A DNA stretch of 64,000 nucleotides from assembly GCA_022841915.1 (NCBI GenBank), contig JALHQN010000002.1, positions 1 to 64,000 on the forward strand, given 5' to 3'. The stretch's first letter is position 1, and the number at the start of each line of letters is the position of its first letter. Of this stretch, positions 53,626-63,699 are shown piece by piece. This DNA is from Burkholderiales bacterium (GTDB lineage Bacteria; Pseudomonadota; Gammaproteobacteria; Burkholderiales; WYBJ01). The position numbers and the translations under genes were made by a program. The notes beneath the pieces are model-generated. The model was not told the origin of the DNA. It was given only the letters and a program-made list of their open reading frames with translations, and did not search any database.

Positions 53626-54441
53626 CTAGTTGCCGCGCCGCATGACGAAATCATGCGTCAGCCGCGCACACTCGCGCGGCTTGGCGCCGCCGATGTGCCA
53701 ACCGTCGCAAGGCAGCGTGACGAGTTCGGAATCGGCGATTCTTGCTTGCCAGGAAGTCGTCTCGCTCAGCGGGCGCAGCTTGCCCGCATCTGCGGCAATC
53801 ACCAGGGTGGGACAGCGGATTCGGTCGACGTCCTCGGTGATGTCCACGGTCGGCACCCAACGCAGATAGCTTTGCATGGTGCTAAGCGGCGTCAGCAAGG
53901 TCAGATCGACCCACCAGCGAACGGCCTCGGGCGAGAGCATCGTCCCGAAACGCCCTGTCATGCTGGCTGCGGCCCAGGCGGCCACGCCTTGGGCTTCGAT
54001 ATCGGCTCGCCACCGGGTGGTGTCGCCGCCCTTGACCGCGCCGCCGATGACGGTCAGGGTGTGAATCAGATGCGGATGATCGGCGGCGAGCTTCATGGCC
54101 ATCCAGGAGCCGCTCTTGGCGCCGACCAGATGCACGGGCCGTCCGTCGCCGAAGCGTTCGACGACCCGCTTCAAATCATCGACGACGAGCGCCATCGACC
54201 ACTGGAAATCGCTCGGCATGGGTGTAGAGCGGCCGAATCCGCGCACATCGGGACGCACGACGCGGAAGTCCGCGCCGACGACCGGCAGCCACTCGCGCCA
54301 CGCCTCGCTCGACTCGCCGAAACCGTGCACGAGCAGCATCGTCGCGGGCGCCGAGCCCGGCGGGGTATAGTCTTCGATGCCGACGAAAAGCTCGGCCCCA
54401 TCGCCGAGCGCAAGACGCTCCTGAGTGCTGGCAGGCGTCAT
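53626..54441 (-). CDS. alpha/beta-hydrolase
   Basis: This is a 271-residue alpha/beta-hydrolase from ATG 54441; GTG 54450 is possible. The oxyanion region is LLVHGFGESSEAW. The nucleophile elbow is GAKSGSWM with Ser in a Small-x-Ser-x-Small pattern. The acid is probably in VIAADAGK, and the catalytic His is in CDGWHIGG. It may cleave an ester or a carbon-carbon bond of a ring-cleavage product. It converges with the small cupin gene. It is followed on the same strand by the ketopantoate-reductase-like gene (upstream in transcription) and may share its transcript. Confidence 0.87.
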   Translation of the reverse strand: MTPASTQERLALGDGAELFVGIEDYTPPGSAPATMLLVHGFGESSEAWREWLPVVGADFRVVRPDVRGFGRSTPMPSDFQWSMALVVDDLKRVVERFGDGRPVHLVGAKSGSWMAMKLAADHPHLIHTLTVIGGAVKGGDTTRWRADIEAQGVAAWAAASMTGRFGTMLSPEAVRWWVDLTLLTPLSTMQSYLRWVPTVDITEDVDRIRCPTLVIAADAGKLRPLSETTSWQARIADSELVTLPCDGWHIGGAKPRECARLTHDFVMRRGN

Positions 54442-54492
54442 CCCGGGCACCGAACGCTCAGCCCGCCCGCATGCCCGGGAAATCGAAGCCTG

Positions 54493-55419
54493 TTACTGCG
54501 GCGTGCCATTCGCGTAGGGCTTCAGCGCCGCGTACATCACGTTGAAGGCGGGCGTGGGCACGCCCAGCTCCTTGCCGAGTGCCACGACTTTGCCCGCCAG
54601 CCACGGCAACTCCAGCTTGTTTCCGCGCAGCAGATCGATCGCCATGGACGGCATCATGCTCGCGGGGAAACTGCGCGTCGCCTTCTCCGCGCGGGCCTGC
54701 ATCTCGGGGTGCAGCTTCACGCCGAGCGCGCGACCCACCGCGATCGTTTCGGCGAAACAGACGCTGAACAGATCGAAGACTTCAGGATCTTCGCGCAGCT
54801 TGCCGAACGGCAGCCGGGTCAGGGCGACCACGGTGCTGTTCGATGCCAGCAGCACGAACTTCTCCCATAGCGCGGTGACGATCGCGTCGGCAAATGCCAC
54901 GTCGAAGCCGGCTTTCTTGCACATCGCTTCGAACGCTGCGCCGCGCTCGCTCATGCGCCCGTCCAACTCGCCGAACACGATCTTCATGAACGTGCCGGTC
55001 TGGCGGATCACGCCGGGCCCGTCGATCGTCGCGCTGATCTGCGCGACACCGCCCATCAGCGCATTCTTTCCGAGAATGGGCGTCAATCGCTCCGCCGCAT
55101 CGATCCCGTTCTGCAGCGGGATCACGGCGGTGTCGGGACCGATCAGGCCCTTGATCGTGAGGCCGGCTGTCTCGACATCCCACAGCTTGACGCAAAACAG
55201 CACCACATCCACCACGCCGATCTGCGACGGGTCGTCCGTGGCCTTGCAGGGGTTGATATGCATGTCTCCGCGCGGGCCGAGCACCTTGAGCCCGTTCTCC
55301 CTCATCGCTGCCAAGTGCGCCCCGCGCGCGACGAAGGTCACGTCCGCGCCTGCCTGCGCCAGCGCGCCGCCGAACGCGCCACCCACCCCACCGGTTCCGA
55401 TCACTGCAATCCGCATCAT
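54493..55419 (-). CDS. ketopantoate reductase-family (PanE/ApbA) dehydrogenase
   Basis: This is a 308-residue protein from ATG 55419 (or 55416) behind GGGAG. The Rossmann loop GTGGVGGAFGG, the substrate region LQNGIDAAE, and the catalytic Lys in WEKFVLLASNS are present. The C-terminal helical domain is complete (SMAIDLLRGNKLELPWLAGKV). The family reduces 2-oxo-acids with NADPH. The catabolic neighbours suggest a substrate other than ketopantoate. It precedes the alpha/beta-hydrolase gene by 51 bp on the same strand. Confidence 0.9.
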   Translation of the reverse strand: MMRIAVIGTGGVGGAFGGALAQAGADVTFVARGAHLAAMRENGLKVLGPRGDMHINPCKATDDPSQIGVVDVVLFCVKLWDVETAGLTIKGLIGPDTAVIPLQNGIDAAERLTPILGKNALMGGVAQISATIDGPGVIRQTGTFMKIVFGELDGRMSERGAAFEAMCKKAGFDVAFADAIVTALWEKFVLLASNSTVVALTRLPFGKLREDPEVFDLFSVCFAETIAVGRALGVKLHPEMQARAEKATRSFPASMMPSMAIDLLRGNKLELPWLAGKVVALGKELGVPTPAFNVMYAALKPYANGTPQ

Positions 55420-55617
55420 TCGTCTCCCTGCGCCGAGGTCGTATCCATGGACCCCGTCATCGTCCAATCCGATTGCGTGGACCGTAAGCTCGATGAAGGC
55501 CGCGTTCGATGCGTCGCGCGGCACGGAAGCATCGAGGACGTCGCCTGCAACCACCCGGGCCGAGTATAGGGCATCGGGCGCCTGCCTCGGCGCCCTGAAC
55601 GCGTCGCCGTCGCGGAA

Positions 55618-56484
55618 CTACGCGCTCACTGCATAGCCCAGAGGCGTGCCGAAGACCGTAGTGCGCTCCATGTAGCGGTTCTGCGTCTGATCGAAATCAC
55701 CGAGCGCTTCGTGCAGGGTGCAGCGATTGTCCCAGACGATGATGTCGTTCGGGCGCCACTGATGACGGAAAACGAACTCCGGGCGCGTGGCATGCCGATT
55801 GAGATAGTCGATCAGCGGCTTGCTCTCTTCTTCCGTCATGCCGTCGAAGCGCTTCACCTTCTCGCCGAGAAAAATACATTTGCGCCCGGTTTCGGGATGG
55901 ACGCGTGCGACCGGATGCGCCACCGGCGGGCTGATGCGCTGCTGCTCGCTCGCGTGCGCCTGATCGGTCTGGGTGGCGTCGAGTTTGCGCGTCCCCGAGA
56001 AGTGCACCGCGTGCAAGCCGTCAATGAGCTTTTTCATCCCATCGGACAGCGCGTCGTAGGCGAGATACATGTTGGCGAACATCGTATCGCCGCCGACCTC
56101 GGGCACGCGCCAGGAGCGCAACAGCGACGCTGCCGCCGGGCGCAACGTCTGCGACATGTCGGTGTGCCAGCGGCGACCGGCATAGCGCGAGACCGAGGGC
56201 GAACCGTCCGCCTGCGCCTCGTTGGTCACGACCATGAGCTGCGGATAGTCGGGATGGCGATCGCTGGGAAAGGCATCGTGCGGATCGAGCGCGCCGAAGC
56301 GGCTGCTGAACGCGATGTGCTGCTCGCGCGTGATGTCTTGACCGCGAAAGAGCAGCACGCAGTGATCCAGAAAGGCCTGGTAGATTTGGCCGAACTGAGA
56401 TTCGCTCATCGGCGCGGCCACGTCGATGTCGCACACTTCCACGCCGAGCGGATAGGAGAGCCGCCTCAACTTGAGATCCATCAT
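55618..56484 (-). CDS. TauD/TfdA-family 2-oxoglutarate-dependent dioxygenase
   Basis: This is a 288-residue Fe(II)/2-oxoglutarate oxygenase from ATG 56484 or 56481, behind GGAGGAG. The iron site has H-x-D in WHTDMS and the distal His in CTLHEALGD; an Arg in NRYMERTT should hold 2-oxoglutarate. The N-terminal part (LSYPLGVEVCDIDV) is as in TauD/TfdA. It should oxidise a sulfonate, aryloxyalkanoate or similar acid. It is one of several single catabolic genes here. Confidence 0.92.
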   Translation of the reverse strand: MMDLKLRRLSYPLGVEVCDIDVAAPMSESQFGQIYQAFLDHCVLLFRGQDITREQHIAFSSRFGALDPHDAFPSDRHPDYPQLMVVTNEAQADGSPSVSRYAGRRWHTDMSQTLRPAAASLLRSWRVPEVGGDTMFANMYLAYDALSDGMKKLIDGLHAVHFSGTRKLDATQTDQAHASEQQRISPPVAHPVARVHPETGRKCIFLGEKVKRFDGMTEEESKPLIDYLNRHATRPEFVFRHQWRPNDIIVWDNRCTLHEALGDFDQTQNRYMERTTVFGTPLGYAVSA

Positions 56485-56538
56485 CACCTCCTCCGGGTCC
56501 GATGCCGCGAGCTTACACCAGCGCCACCGGTCGCGAAC

Positions 56539-57696
56539 TCACAGCCGGGCGAGCACCAGCGGCACGAACATCTCGTCCTCGGTCACGCCGCCGTGATTGC
56601 CGATCATCCGGTGCTGCTTCTCGCCCGGCAGCTTGTCCTTGATCGTGTAGTGGCCGCGCATCACCAGCGCCACGTCGCCCACGCGCTCTTGCAACCGCGG
56701 ATGCGCGAGCCCCGGGCCGAACCAGCCTTGCGCCACCAGTTCGCTGCTCGGCCGAACATCGGCCCGGCCGTCGAGCGAGGCGCGGGCGCGCCGGATGAAC
56801 TCGTCCACGGCGTCGGGCCGCACGTGGCAAAACGCCACCCTCGGCTCACCCGTCAACGGCCGCTGCAGCAACTCGGCCAGCTCGGGGAAATCCGCCAGTT
56901 CCAGCGCCTGCTCGGCCGGCGTGTCGATGAAGCCGTGATCCGCACTGACGATCAGTGCCGTATCGGTGCTCGACAAGCGTCGCAGCAACATGGCGAACGC
57001 AGCGTCGATCGCTGTCAGCCGCTTCGCAGCCTGCGCGCTGCCCACGCCGAGCACGTGCGCCACGGTGTCGAACTCGGGGTAGTACGCATAGATGTACTTG
57101 CGCTCGGGACCGCTGCGAACGGCCCCATCCACCGCATCGACGAGCCCTCCAAGATTGTCGTACGCGATGCGCTCGGCGCGGCCCCCGAAGTGAACGCTGT
57201 ACTCCGAATCCACGATGCGGCGATGCGAAACGACGAACGAGCGGCAGGGCATGCGATCGAACAGCGACGAACCGACCAGCAGCTGCGCCGGACGGATGCC
57301 GAGCTGGGCGAGCGGCATGTCGTCGCCGCGGCGCTTGAAGGGCAGCGGTGCAGCGACGACGTCGGCCTCGGGAAACCAGCCGTACCAGCCGGTGAGACCA
57401 TGCTCGTGGGGGCTCGAGCCCGTGAAGGAGGTGGTGATCGCACTGGCCGTGGTCGAGGGGAACACCGAGGTGATCTTGCCTGCCACATGATCGTTCAATG
57501 CCCCGCCCTGACCGACCTCGGTCAGATAGTTGTAGCCCAGGCCGTCGACCAGAAAGAACACCACGTTGCGCGCGCTCTCGATGCCGCCCGGCGGCAGCAA
57601 GGCGAGGGGCGGGTGCTCGGGATGGCCTCCCCGCGATGCATGGATCGATGCGATGAGGTTGAGCAGACTGCCGTCGCGATAGGCTGGAAGTTGCAT
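56539..57696 (-). CDS. alkaline phosphatase-superfamily phosphodiesterase/nucleotide pyrophosphatase-like
   Basis: This is a 385-residue protein from ATG 57696. The metal and nucleophile elements fit the superfamily: the Asp in VVFFLVDGLGYNY, the nucleophile Thr in VFPSTTASAITT, YYPEFDTVAHVLG (Asp and His), SADHGFID and the last His in GNHGGVTEDEM. There is no signal peptide, so it should work in the cytoplasm. It starts 5 bp after the stop of the lhr gene, so the two are co-transcribed. A link to nucleic-acid repair is inferred from that only. Confidence 0.88.
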   Translation of the reverse strand: MQLPAYRDGSLLNLIASIHASRGGHPEHPPLALLPPGGIESARNVVFFLVDGLGYNYLTEVGQGGALNDHVAGKITSVFPSTTASAITTSFTGSSPHEHGLTGWYGWFPEADVVAAPLPFKRRGDDMPLAQLGIRPAQLLVGSSLFDRMPCRSFVVSHRRIVDSEYSVHFGGRAERIAYDNLGGLVDAVDGAVRSGPERKYIYAYYPEFDTVAHVLGVGSAQAAKRLTAIDAAFAMLLRRLSSTDTALIVSADHGFIDTPAEQALELADFPELAELLQRPLTGEPRVAFCHVRPDAVDEFIRRARASLDGRADVRPSSELVAQGWFGPGLAHPRLQERVGDVALVMRGHYTIKDKLPGEKQHRMIGNHGGVTEDEMFVPLVLARL

Positions 57697-57701
57697 GAGA
57701 C

Positions 57702-60700
57702 TCAAGCAAGAAAACCGAGTGAAGGGGCGAGCGCATGGCGGCGAATCAGGGCATCGCGCGCCGCGTGCTGCTCGCCTGCATCGAGGGTGCCGGCAAAGCC
57801 CGCGGTGCCGCCGATCGACCACGCAATCGGCACGCCATCGCGGTAGAGTATTCGATTCCCCGTCAGCGCGGGTACCTTGGGGCCTGGCGTCAGGATGCCG
57901 ACGAGATTGAGCGGATCGGCACCGCAGATCGACACCTGTTCGCCGTTGCGCGGTGCACGGCGGGCTTCGCGCAATCCCGTCACCGCCTCGGACAAGGCGA
58001 ACTGCTCGCCGGAGAAGCCGCCGACGAAGCGTCCGCCGCGAATCTCGCCCCGGGCCTCCAGTCGGCGGTACGCACGCAGCAGATCGCGCCAGGGCGGCAA
58101 CCAGGCCGACTCGCGCTCGAGCAAACGCCAGAACACCACCCCGTAGCGCTTGAGCAGCAGTCGCGCCACCTGCTCGATCGCATCCGAGCCGCCCGCCTGT
58201 GCAGCGCCCGAATGGACGCGTCGCGTCAATGTCCAGCGCCCGGCGTCTTCGATGCCGAACAAGGCCGCGCGGCGCCTGCGCCGACCGCCCGGGATGGCCT
58301 TGCGTCGATCGAGCGGCAGCAACAGCGCGCGCAGGCCGACGAAACTGTCCGAGGTGAGCAGTCCGAGGGAGACGAGTTCGCCGATCGACTCTTCGGCTTG
58401 CGTGCGCAAGATTCCGCTGCCCGCGACGATTTCGTCGAAGAAGGATGCGCCGTGCGTCGACAGATAGTCATGGACCGCCTGGGTCGTCGATCGCAGCAGG
58501 GGCACCTCGGTGGCAGGAATCAACGTCGCGAGCATCGGCAGATTGCGACGCGACAGCAGCGTGATCGGCGTTACGCGCACCGGCCAGCCCGCGGCAGGGA
58601 TCGCTGAGTTGTCCGGGCGCGGCCGTGACACACGCATCCAGGCCGCTCGCCCCTTCAAGCACAGTTCGTCCAGCCACTCCGGCTCGTAGTCGCTCACGCG
58701 CGCGGGCAGCAGTTCGGTCTCCCACGCAGCGGCGGGCGCTTCGTAGCCTTCGAGCACGCCCACCATCGCCGCCACCGCATCCGGCCCCGCCATGCGCGAC
58801 TCGGGCGCGACATGCTGCCACTTGAGCAGAAAGCGCATGCAGTCCGCGGCGCTGACGGGCTCGATCTCGGCCCGCAGGCGCTTGACCGTATAGCGGTGGA
58901 TGCGCGCGAGCAAGCGACGCTCGCACCACTCGATTGCCGCGTCGGGTGCCGTGAACTTGCCGCGCATCGCGAAGCCCTCGGCCTCGAGGCGAAGGAGCGC
59001 CATGTCGACATCCGCCTGCACCAGACCCAATGCCGTCGCCATGACGCCCGAACGGATCGGGCCGGCACCTTCGAGGCGGCCGCGCACGATCTCCACCACG
59101 GCCGCTTCGCGCTCCCAGACGACTTCGCCGAACTCGGCGGGCACGTCGACCTCGCGCGCCACCTCGAGGCTCGGCACGGCAGCACGCCAGACCGGCAGCC
59201 GCTCGACCGCCGTCCACAGGCGCGGGCCGCCCGGCGCAGCGATGCCGACCACACGCCCCTGTTCGAGCAGGCGCTGCAGCAGTTCGCGCCAATGCCCCGT
59301 CGCCGCGATCTCGTCTTCGGTCAAGGCGTGCATCCACATCAAGGCGTCATGCAGCTCGTCGGGCGACTCGGCGCTGGGCCAGGCTTCTTCGCGCACGCGC
59401 GCTATGGCTTCCGGATCGAGCCGACCCAGATCCGAGGCGCTGTCCGGATCGAGCCAGCGCCGACCCATCACCGCTTGCGTGCGGCGCTCCTCGAGGGGCG
59501 CATCGTCGAGGAAGGCATAGGGCCGCGCGGTGAGTATCTCCATCGACAACGGGGAAGGCTCGGTCACGTCCCTCGCCACCACGCGGATGCGCCCGGCTTC
59601 CTTGTCGGCCAGCAAGCGCTCCAGCCCTTCGACGTCCATAGCAACCGTCAGGCAATCCGACAGCGTCTGCGCCACCAAGGGATCATCCGGGATCTCGCGA
59701 TCACCGACGATGTTCTCGGCACAGGCCAGCTGATCGGGGAACACGGCCGCCATCAAGTCTTCGGCGATCATGCGCTGCAGCTGAGTGGGGACCTTCTTGC
59801 CGCCGCGGGTGCGGGGCAATGCCAGCGCGATGGAGGCATTCCAGCGCCAGCGGGTCGCGAACATCGGTGCCGCCAGCAGCGCCTGCACGAGCACAGGGCG
59901 CACCGACGACGAATGCAAATACGCCGCGACTTCTTCCAGCGGAAAACTGTGGCTGGTGCCGAGCGATAGCACGATCGCATCCTCGGTTGCCGCCGCCTGC
60001 AGTTCGAAGTTGAACTTGCGGCAGAACCGCTTGCGCAGCGCCAGCCCCCAGGCGCGATTGATCCGGCTGCCCCAGCACGAGTGGATCACCAGCTGCATGC
60101 CGCCGGATTCGTCGAAGAAGCGTTCGAGCACGATGGTGTTCAACGTCGGCAGCACACCGAGCGCCGCGCGCGCCGCGGCAAGATAGTCGACCAGCTGCTG
60201 TGCGGCCGCCTCGACGATCCCCACTTCGCCTGTCAACCATGCGACCGCGCCGGGACGCCCGCCCGCCTGCAGCAAACCATCGATCGTCTCGATCAGTCGC
60301 GATACCGACTGGGAGAGTTCGTCGGACCGGGCCGGGGCCTCGCCGAGCCAGAACGGAATCGTCGGTGGCTGGCCGGCGGCATCCTCCACGCGCACGCGGC
60401 CAGCTTCGACCCGCAGCAGGCGATACGACGTATTGCCCAACTGAAAGATGTCGCCGGGCAGGCTCTCGATGGCGAAATCCTCGTTCACCGAACCGACGCG
60501 GTGCTCTTCGGGCTCGAGAATGACGTCGAAATCGGCATTGTCCGGAATGGTGCCGGCGCTGGTGAGGGCAGTGAGCCGAGCGCCGCGTCTAGCGGTCAGA
60601 CGTTTGTTCACCGCATCGCGATGGATGTGCGCGCTCTGCCGCCCGCGCCGCGTGGTGTAGCCATTGGCGAGCATCTGCAGCACCGCGGCGAACGCGGCAC

Positions 60701-62048
60701 GGGTGAGGTCGCGATACGGATAGGCGCGCCGCACGAGGGCGAAGAGGTCGTCCTCGCCCACTTCGCCGGACGCGACTTCGGCCACGATCTGCTGCGCCAA
60801 CACGTCGAGCGGCGCCTCGGGCAGGACGACCCGATCGAGTTCACCGCGGCGCGCCGAATCGAACATCGCCACCGACGCGAGCAGTTCATCGCGCGTGGTC
60901 GGAAAGAGCCTCCCCTTCGGCGTGCCGGCGACCGAGTGGCCCGCCCGCCCCACGCGCTGCAGGAACGTGGCGATGGTGCGCGTCGACCCCAACTGCACCA
61001 CGAGATCGACATCGCCGATGTCGATGCCCAGTTCGAGCGACGCGGTCGCCACCAAAGCCTTCAGTTCACCGCGCTTCAAGCGCTGCTCGGCGTCGAGGCG
61101 CTTGTCGCGCGCCATGCTGCCGTGGTGCGCAGTCACGTGTTCCACGCCGAGACGCTCCGAGAGGTGCCGAGCAGCCCGCTCGGCGAGCCGGCGTGTGTTC
61201 ACGAACACGAGCGTGGTGCGGTGCGCTTCGATCAGCTGCGCGACGCGATCGTAGACCTGCGACCAAGTCTCGGTCGACATCACGGCTTCGAGCGGCGCGG
61301 GTGCAAGCTCGATCGCCAGATCGCGTTCGCGCACGTGACCGGCGTCGACGATGGTGCACGACTGCGCGGGGTCGGCGCCGACCAGAAAGCGCGCGATCAC
61401 GTCGATCGGCTTTTGCGTGGCGGACAACCCGATGCGATTGAGCTTGCGGCCGGCCAGCGCCTCCAACCGCTCGAGCGTGAGCATCAGATGCGTGCCCCGC
61501 TTGTCCGGGGCGAGCGCATGGATCTCGTCGACGATCACCGTGCGCGTCGTCGCGAGCATCTTGCGTCCCGACTCGGCGCCCATGAGGATGTAGAGCGACT
61601 CGGGCGTGGTGACGACGATGTGCGGCGGGTGGCGCCGCATGCGATCCCGATCGGCCTGCGGCGTATCGCCCGTGCGCACCATGGCGCGAATCGGCACCTC
61701 GGGCAAGCCCATGCGCCGCAACTCGTCCTGAATGCCTGCGAGCGGCCATTCGAGATTGCGCTGAATGTCGTTCGACAGCGCCTTCAGTGGCGAGACATAA
61801 ACGATGCGGGTCTCGTCGCCGAGCGTGCCGGCCAACCCTTCGCGCACGAGTTCGTCGATCGCCCCCAGGAAGGCTGCGAGCGTCTTGCCCGATCCGGTGG
61901 GTGCGGCGATCAACACCTGTCGCCCCGCCTGGATCGCCGGCCAGGCGTCGATCTGAGGCGCTGTCGGGCCGGGAAAGGCCGAACGAAACCAGGCGGCGAC
62001 CGCCGGGTGGAATCGAGCCAGAGGATCAGCGGCGGCCAAGGCAGTCAT
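57702..62048 (-). CDS. lhr: Lhr-type ATP-dependent DNA helicase, full-length
   Basis: This is a 1448-residue superfamily 2 helicase, the size of long bacterial Lhr. Walker A is APTGSGKT (49-56); DEIH in [24 protein letters not shown] and the motif VI region VGRAGH follow. The Lhr core is followed by a C-terminal half of about 600 residues with winged-helix-like segments. Lhr unwinds DNA and DNA:RNA and takes part in repair. The frame is intact across 4.3 kb. The downstream phosphodiesterase gene starts 5 bp after its stop, so the pair forms an operon. Confidence 0.93.
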   Translation of the reverse strand: MTALAAADPLARFHPAVAAWFRSAFPGPTAPQIDAWPAIQAGRQVLIAAPTGSGKTLAAFLGAIDELVREGLAGTLGDETRIVYVSPLKALSNDIQRNLEWPLAGIQDELRRMGLPEVPIRAMVRTGDTPQADRDRMRRHPPHIVVTTPESLYILMGAESGRKMLATTRTVIVDEIHALAPDKRGTHLMLTLERLEALAGRKLNRIGLSATQKPIDVIARFLVGADPAQSCTIVDAGHVRERDLAIELAPAPLEAVMSTETWSQVYDRVAQLIEAHRTTLVFVNTRRLAERAARHLSERLGVEHVTAHHGSMARDKRLDAEQRLKRGELKALVATASLELGIDIGDVDLVVQLGSTRTIATFLQRVGRAGHSVAGTPKGRLFPTTRDELLASVAMFDSARRGELDRVVLPEAPLDVLAQQIVAEVASGEVGEDDLFALVRRAYPYRDLTRAAFAAVLQMLANGYTTRRGRQSAHIHRDAVNKRLTARRGARLTALTSAGTIPDNADFDVILEPEEHRVGSVNEDFAIESLPGDIFQLGNTSYRLLRVEAGRVRVEDAAGQPPTIPFWLGEAPARSDELSQSVSRLIETIDGLLQAGGRPGAVAWLTGEVGIVEAAAQQLVDYLAAARAALGVLPTLNTIVLERFFDESGGMQLVIHSCWGSRINRAWGLALRKRFCRKFNFELQAAATEDAIVLSLGTSHSFPLEEVAAYLHSSSVRPVLVQALLAAPMFATRWRWNASIALALPRTRGGKKVPTQLQRMIAEDLMAAVFPDQLACAENIVGDREIPDDPLVAQTLSDCLTVAMDVEGLERLLADKEAGRIRVVARDVTEPSPLSMEILTARPYAFLDDAPLEERRTQAVMGRRWLDPDSASDLGRLDPEAIARVREEAWPSAESPDELHDALMWMHALTEDEIAATGHWRELLQRLLEQGRVVGIAAPGGPRLWTAVERLPVWRAAVPSLEVAREVDVPAEFGEVVWEREAAVVEIVRGRLEGAGPIRSGVMATALGLVQADVDMALLRLEAEGFAMRGKFTAPDAAIEWCERRLLARIHRYTVKRLRAEIEPVSAADCMRFLLKWQHVAPESRMAGPDAVAAMVGVLEGYEAPAAAWETELLPARVSDYEPEWLDELCLKGRAAWMRVSRPRPDNSAIPAAGWPVRVTPITLLSRRNLPMLATLIPATEVPLLRSTTQAVHDYLSTHGASFFDEIVAGSGILRTQAEESIGELVSLGLLTSDSFVGLRALLLPLDRRKAIPGGRRRRRAALFGIEDAGRWTLTRRVHSGAAQAGGSDAIEQVARLLLKRYGVVFWRLLERESAWLPPWRDLLRAYRRLEARGEIRGGRFVGGFSGEQFALSEAVTGLREARRAPRNGEQVSICGADPLNLVGILTPGPKVPALTGNRILYRDGVPIAWSIGGTAGFAGTLDAGEQHAARDALIRRHALAPSLGFLA

Positions 62049-62144
62049 TGCGCGGCAGGGGAGGCGATCGATCGAGAACCTCGGCGGGTGCGGCGGGCGG
62101 GGCCCAGCCTCGACGTGCGTGCAGGCATCCCTGGCGATCGATCG

Positions 62145-62489
62145 CTACAGCATCCCGGTCTTGGCGGAGCGCCAGGTGACATCGGCCTTCTCCGCCGCCG
62201 CAGCTTCGAGCAGCCCGATCAAGGGCACAGCGCGTTGGCGCAGCGTTACGAACGGCGTCGCGGGCTCTCCTTCCTCACCCTCGTCGTTGGTGCTCGGCGG
62301 ATTACCGGCAGGTCGGGCACCGACGATGGCCACGGCCTGCTTGAGGCGCTCCAAGGCGAGAGGCGTGTCGGGGCCGAGCAGGGCGCCGGGCACGACGCCC
62401 GTTTGCCCCATGTACTTCAGCAATTCGACAGCAACGTCGCCGAACATGGTGATATCCGCCGATACCTTCGTACTAAACGTCACCAGCAT
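62145..62489 (-). CDS. DUF1840 family protein
   Basis: This is a 114-residue cytoplasmic protein. MLVTFSTKVSADITMFGDVA followed by LLKYMGQTGVVPGAL and an acidic middle (DEGEEGEP), then RQRAVPLIGLLEAAAAEKADV, is the DUF1840 pattern, common in betaproteobacteria. Function is unknown. It is a single gene upstream of lhr on the same strand, with 96 bp between. Confidence 0.88.
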   Translation of the reverse strand: MLVTFSTKVSADITMFGDVAVELLKYMGQTGVVPGALLGPDTPLALERLKQAVAIVGARPAGNPPSTNDEGEEGEPATPFVTLRQRAVPLIGLLEAAAAEKADVTWRSAKTGML

Positions 62490-62696
62490 GGGTCAGGTCT
62501 CCTGTGTTTTGATTTTTCGGCGCGGGCAGCGCGCACTCCGCGGAGCCAGAGGCCTTTTTTAACAGACCCGCTCCCGCCGGGCTCGTTCCCTGGCCCCACC
62601 GAGTATTCGCCGCATCTCGCCTCATGCCAGCAGCCCGCTTGCTGCAGCGCCGCACCGCTGATAGGCTCGAGCAGAATGCCAACCCTGGAGCCCGAC

Positions 62697-63668
62697 ATGG
62701 CGAATTGCTGCTCGCGCGCAAGCCTCGTATGCCTCACCCTCATCGCGATGGGCGGCCTGGCCCACGCGCAGACCTACCCTGCCAAGGCAGTGCGCCTGAT
62801 CGTACCCTTTCCCCCAGGGGGCGGCACCGACTACACCGCCCGCCTGATCGGCAACAAGCTAAGCGAATTGTGGAGCCAGCCGGTAGTGATCGAAAACCGG
62901 CCGGGCGCCAGCACCACGATCGCCTCCGACATGATCGCCCGGGCCGCGCCCGACGGCTACACGCTGATCATGGGTTCGGTGAACCACACCATCAATCCCA
63001 GTCTCTACGCCAAGCTGCCGTACGACACGATCAAGGATTTCACGCCCGTGACGGTGGCCGTGACCGCAGCCTACATCTTGGTAACGCATCCCTCACTGCC
63101 GGTCAAGACCGTCAAGGAATTGATCGCGCTCGCCAAGGCGCGGCCCGGGCAGATCAACTATTCGTCGAGCGGCAGCAGCGGCCCGCAGCACCTGGCGGGC
63201 GAACTGTTCAAGATGATGGCAGGCATCGACATCGTGCACGTGCCTTACAAGGGGGGCGGTCCGGCCGTCATCGCGCTGCTGGGCGGACACGTCTCCCTGC
63301 AATTCGCCACGCCCGTATCGGGCCTGCCGCACATCAAGACCGGGCGCCTGCGTCCGATTGCAGTGACCAGCCTCACGCGCTCGCCCGCCGTACCCGACCT
63401 GCCCACGATCGCCGAGGCGGCACTCCCCGGCTACGAAGCCGTCACGTGGTGGGGCATCCTCGCCCCCGCAAAGACACCGCGCGACATCGTCAACAAGATC
63501 CACGCGGATGTGGTGCGCGTGCTCGACATGCCCGATACCAAGGCCAAGCTCGCCGCCGAGGGCGTGAACGGCTCGGGCAGTTCACCGGAACAGTTCGCTA
63601 AGATGATCCAGGAGGACATCGTGAAGATGGCGAAGATCGTCAAGGCAGCCAACGTCAAGCTCGACTGA
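62697..63668 (+). CDS. tripartite tricarboxylate transporter receptor (Bug/TctC family)
   Basis: This is a 323-residue periplasmic receptor from ATG 62697, 6 bp after GGAG; an in-frame ATG at 62676 is less likely. The signal peptide (SLVCLTLIAMGGLAHAQ) is followed by YPAKAVRLIVPFPPGGGTD, ENRPGASTTIA, PDGYTLI, HVPYKGGGPAVIAL and VPDLPTI. The amidase gene starts 31 bp after its stop, so the receptor probably delivers an amide or acid to that pathway. It is the fifth intact copy in the window. Confidence 0.93.
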   Translation: MANCCSRASLVCLTLIAMGGLAHAQTYPAKAVRLIVPFPPGGGTDYTARLIGNKLSELWSQPVVIENRPGASTTIASDMIARAAPDGYTLIMGSVNHTINPSLYAKLPYDTIKDFTPVTVAVTAAYILVTHPSLPVKTVKELIALAKARPGQINYSSSGSSGPQHLAGELFKMMAGIDIVHVPYKGGGPAVIALLGGHVSLQFATPVSGLPHIKTGRLRPIAVTSLTRSPAVPDLPTIAEAALPGYEAVTWWGILAPAKTPRDIVNKIHADVVRVLDMPDTKAKLAAEGVNGSGSSPEQFAKMIQEDIVKMAKIVKAANVKLD

Positions 63669-63699
63669 GCACAACGGCCGGCCTCGGCGGAGGGCAAGC

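Noticed and set aside
60081-62696. Very long plus-strand frame joined to the Bug receptor gene at 62697
   Set aside because: The upstream part is antisense to lhr. The receptor has its own ribosome site and signal peptide.
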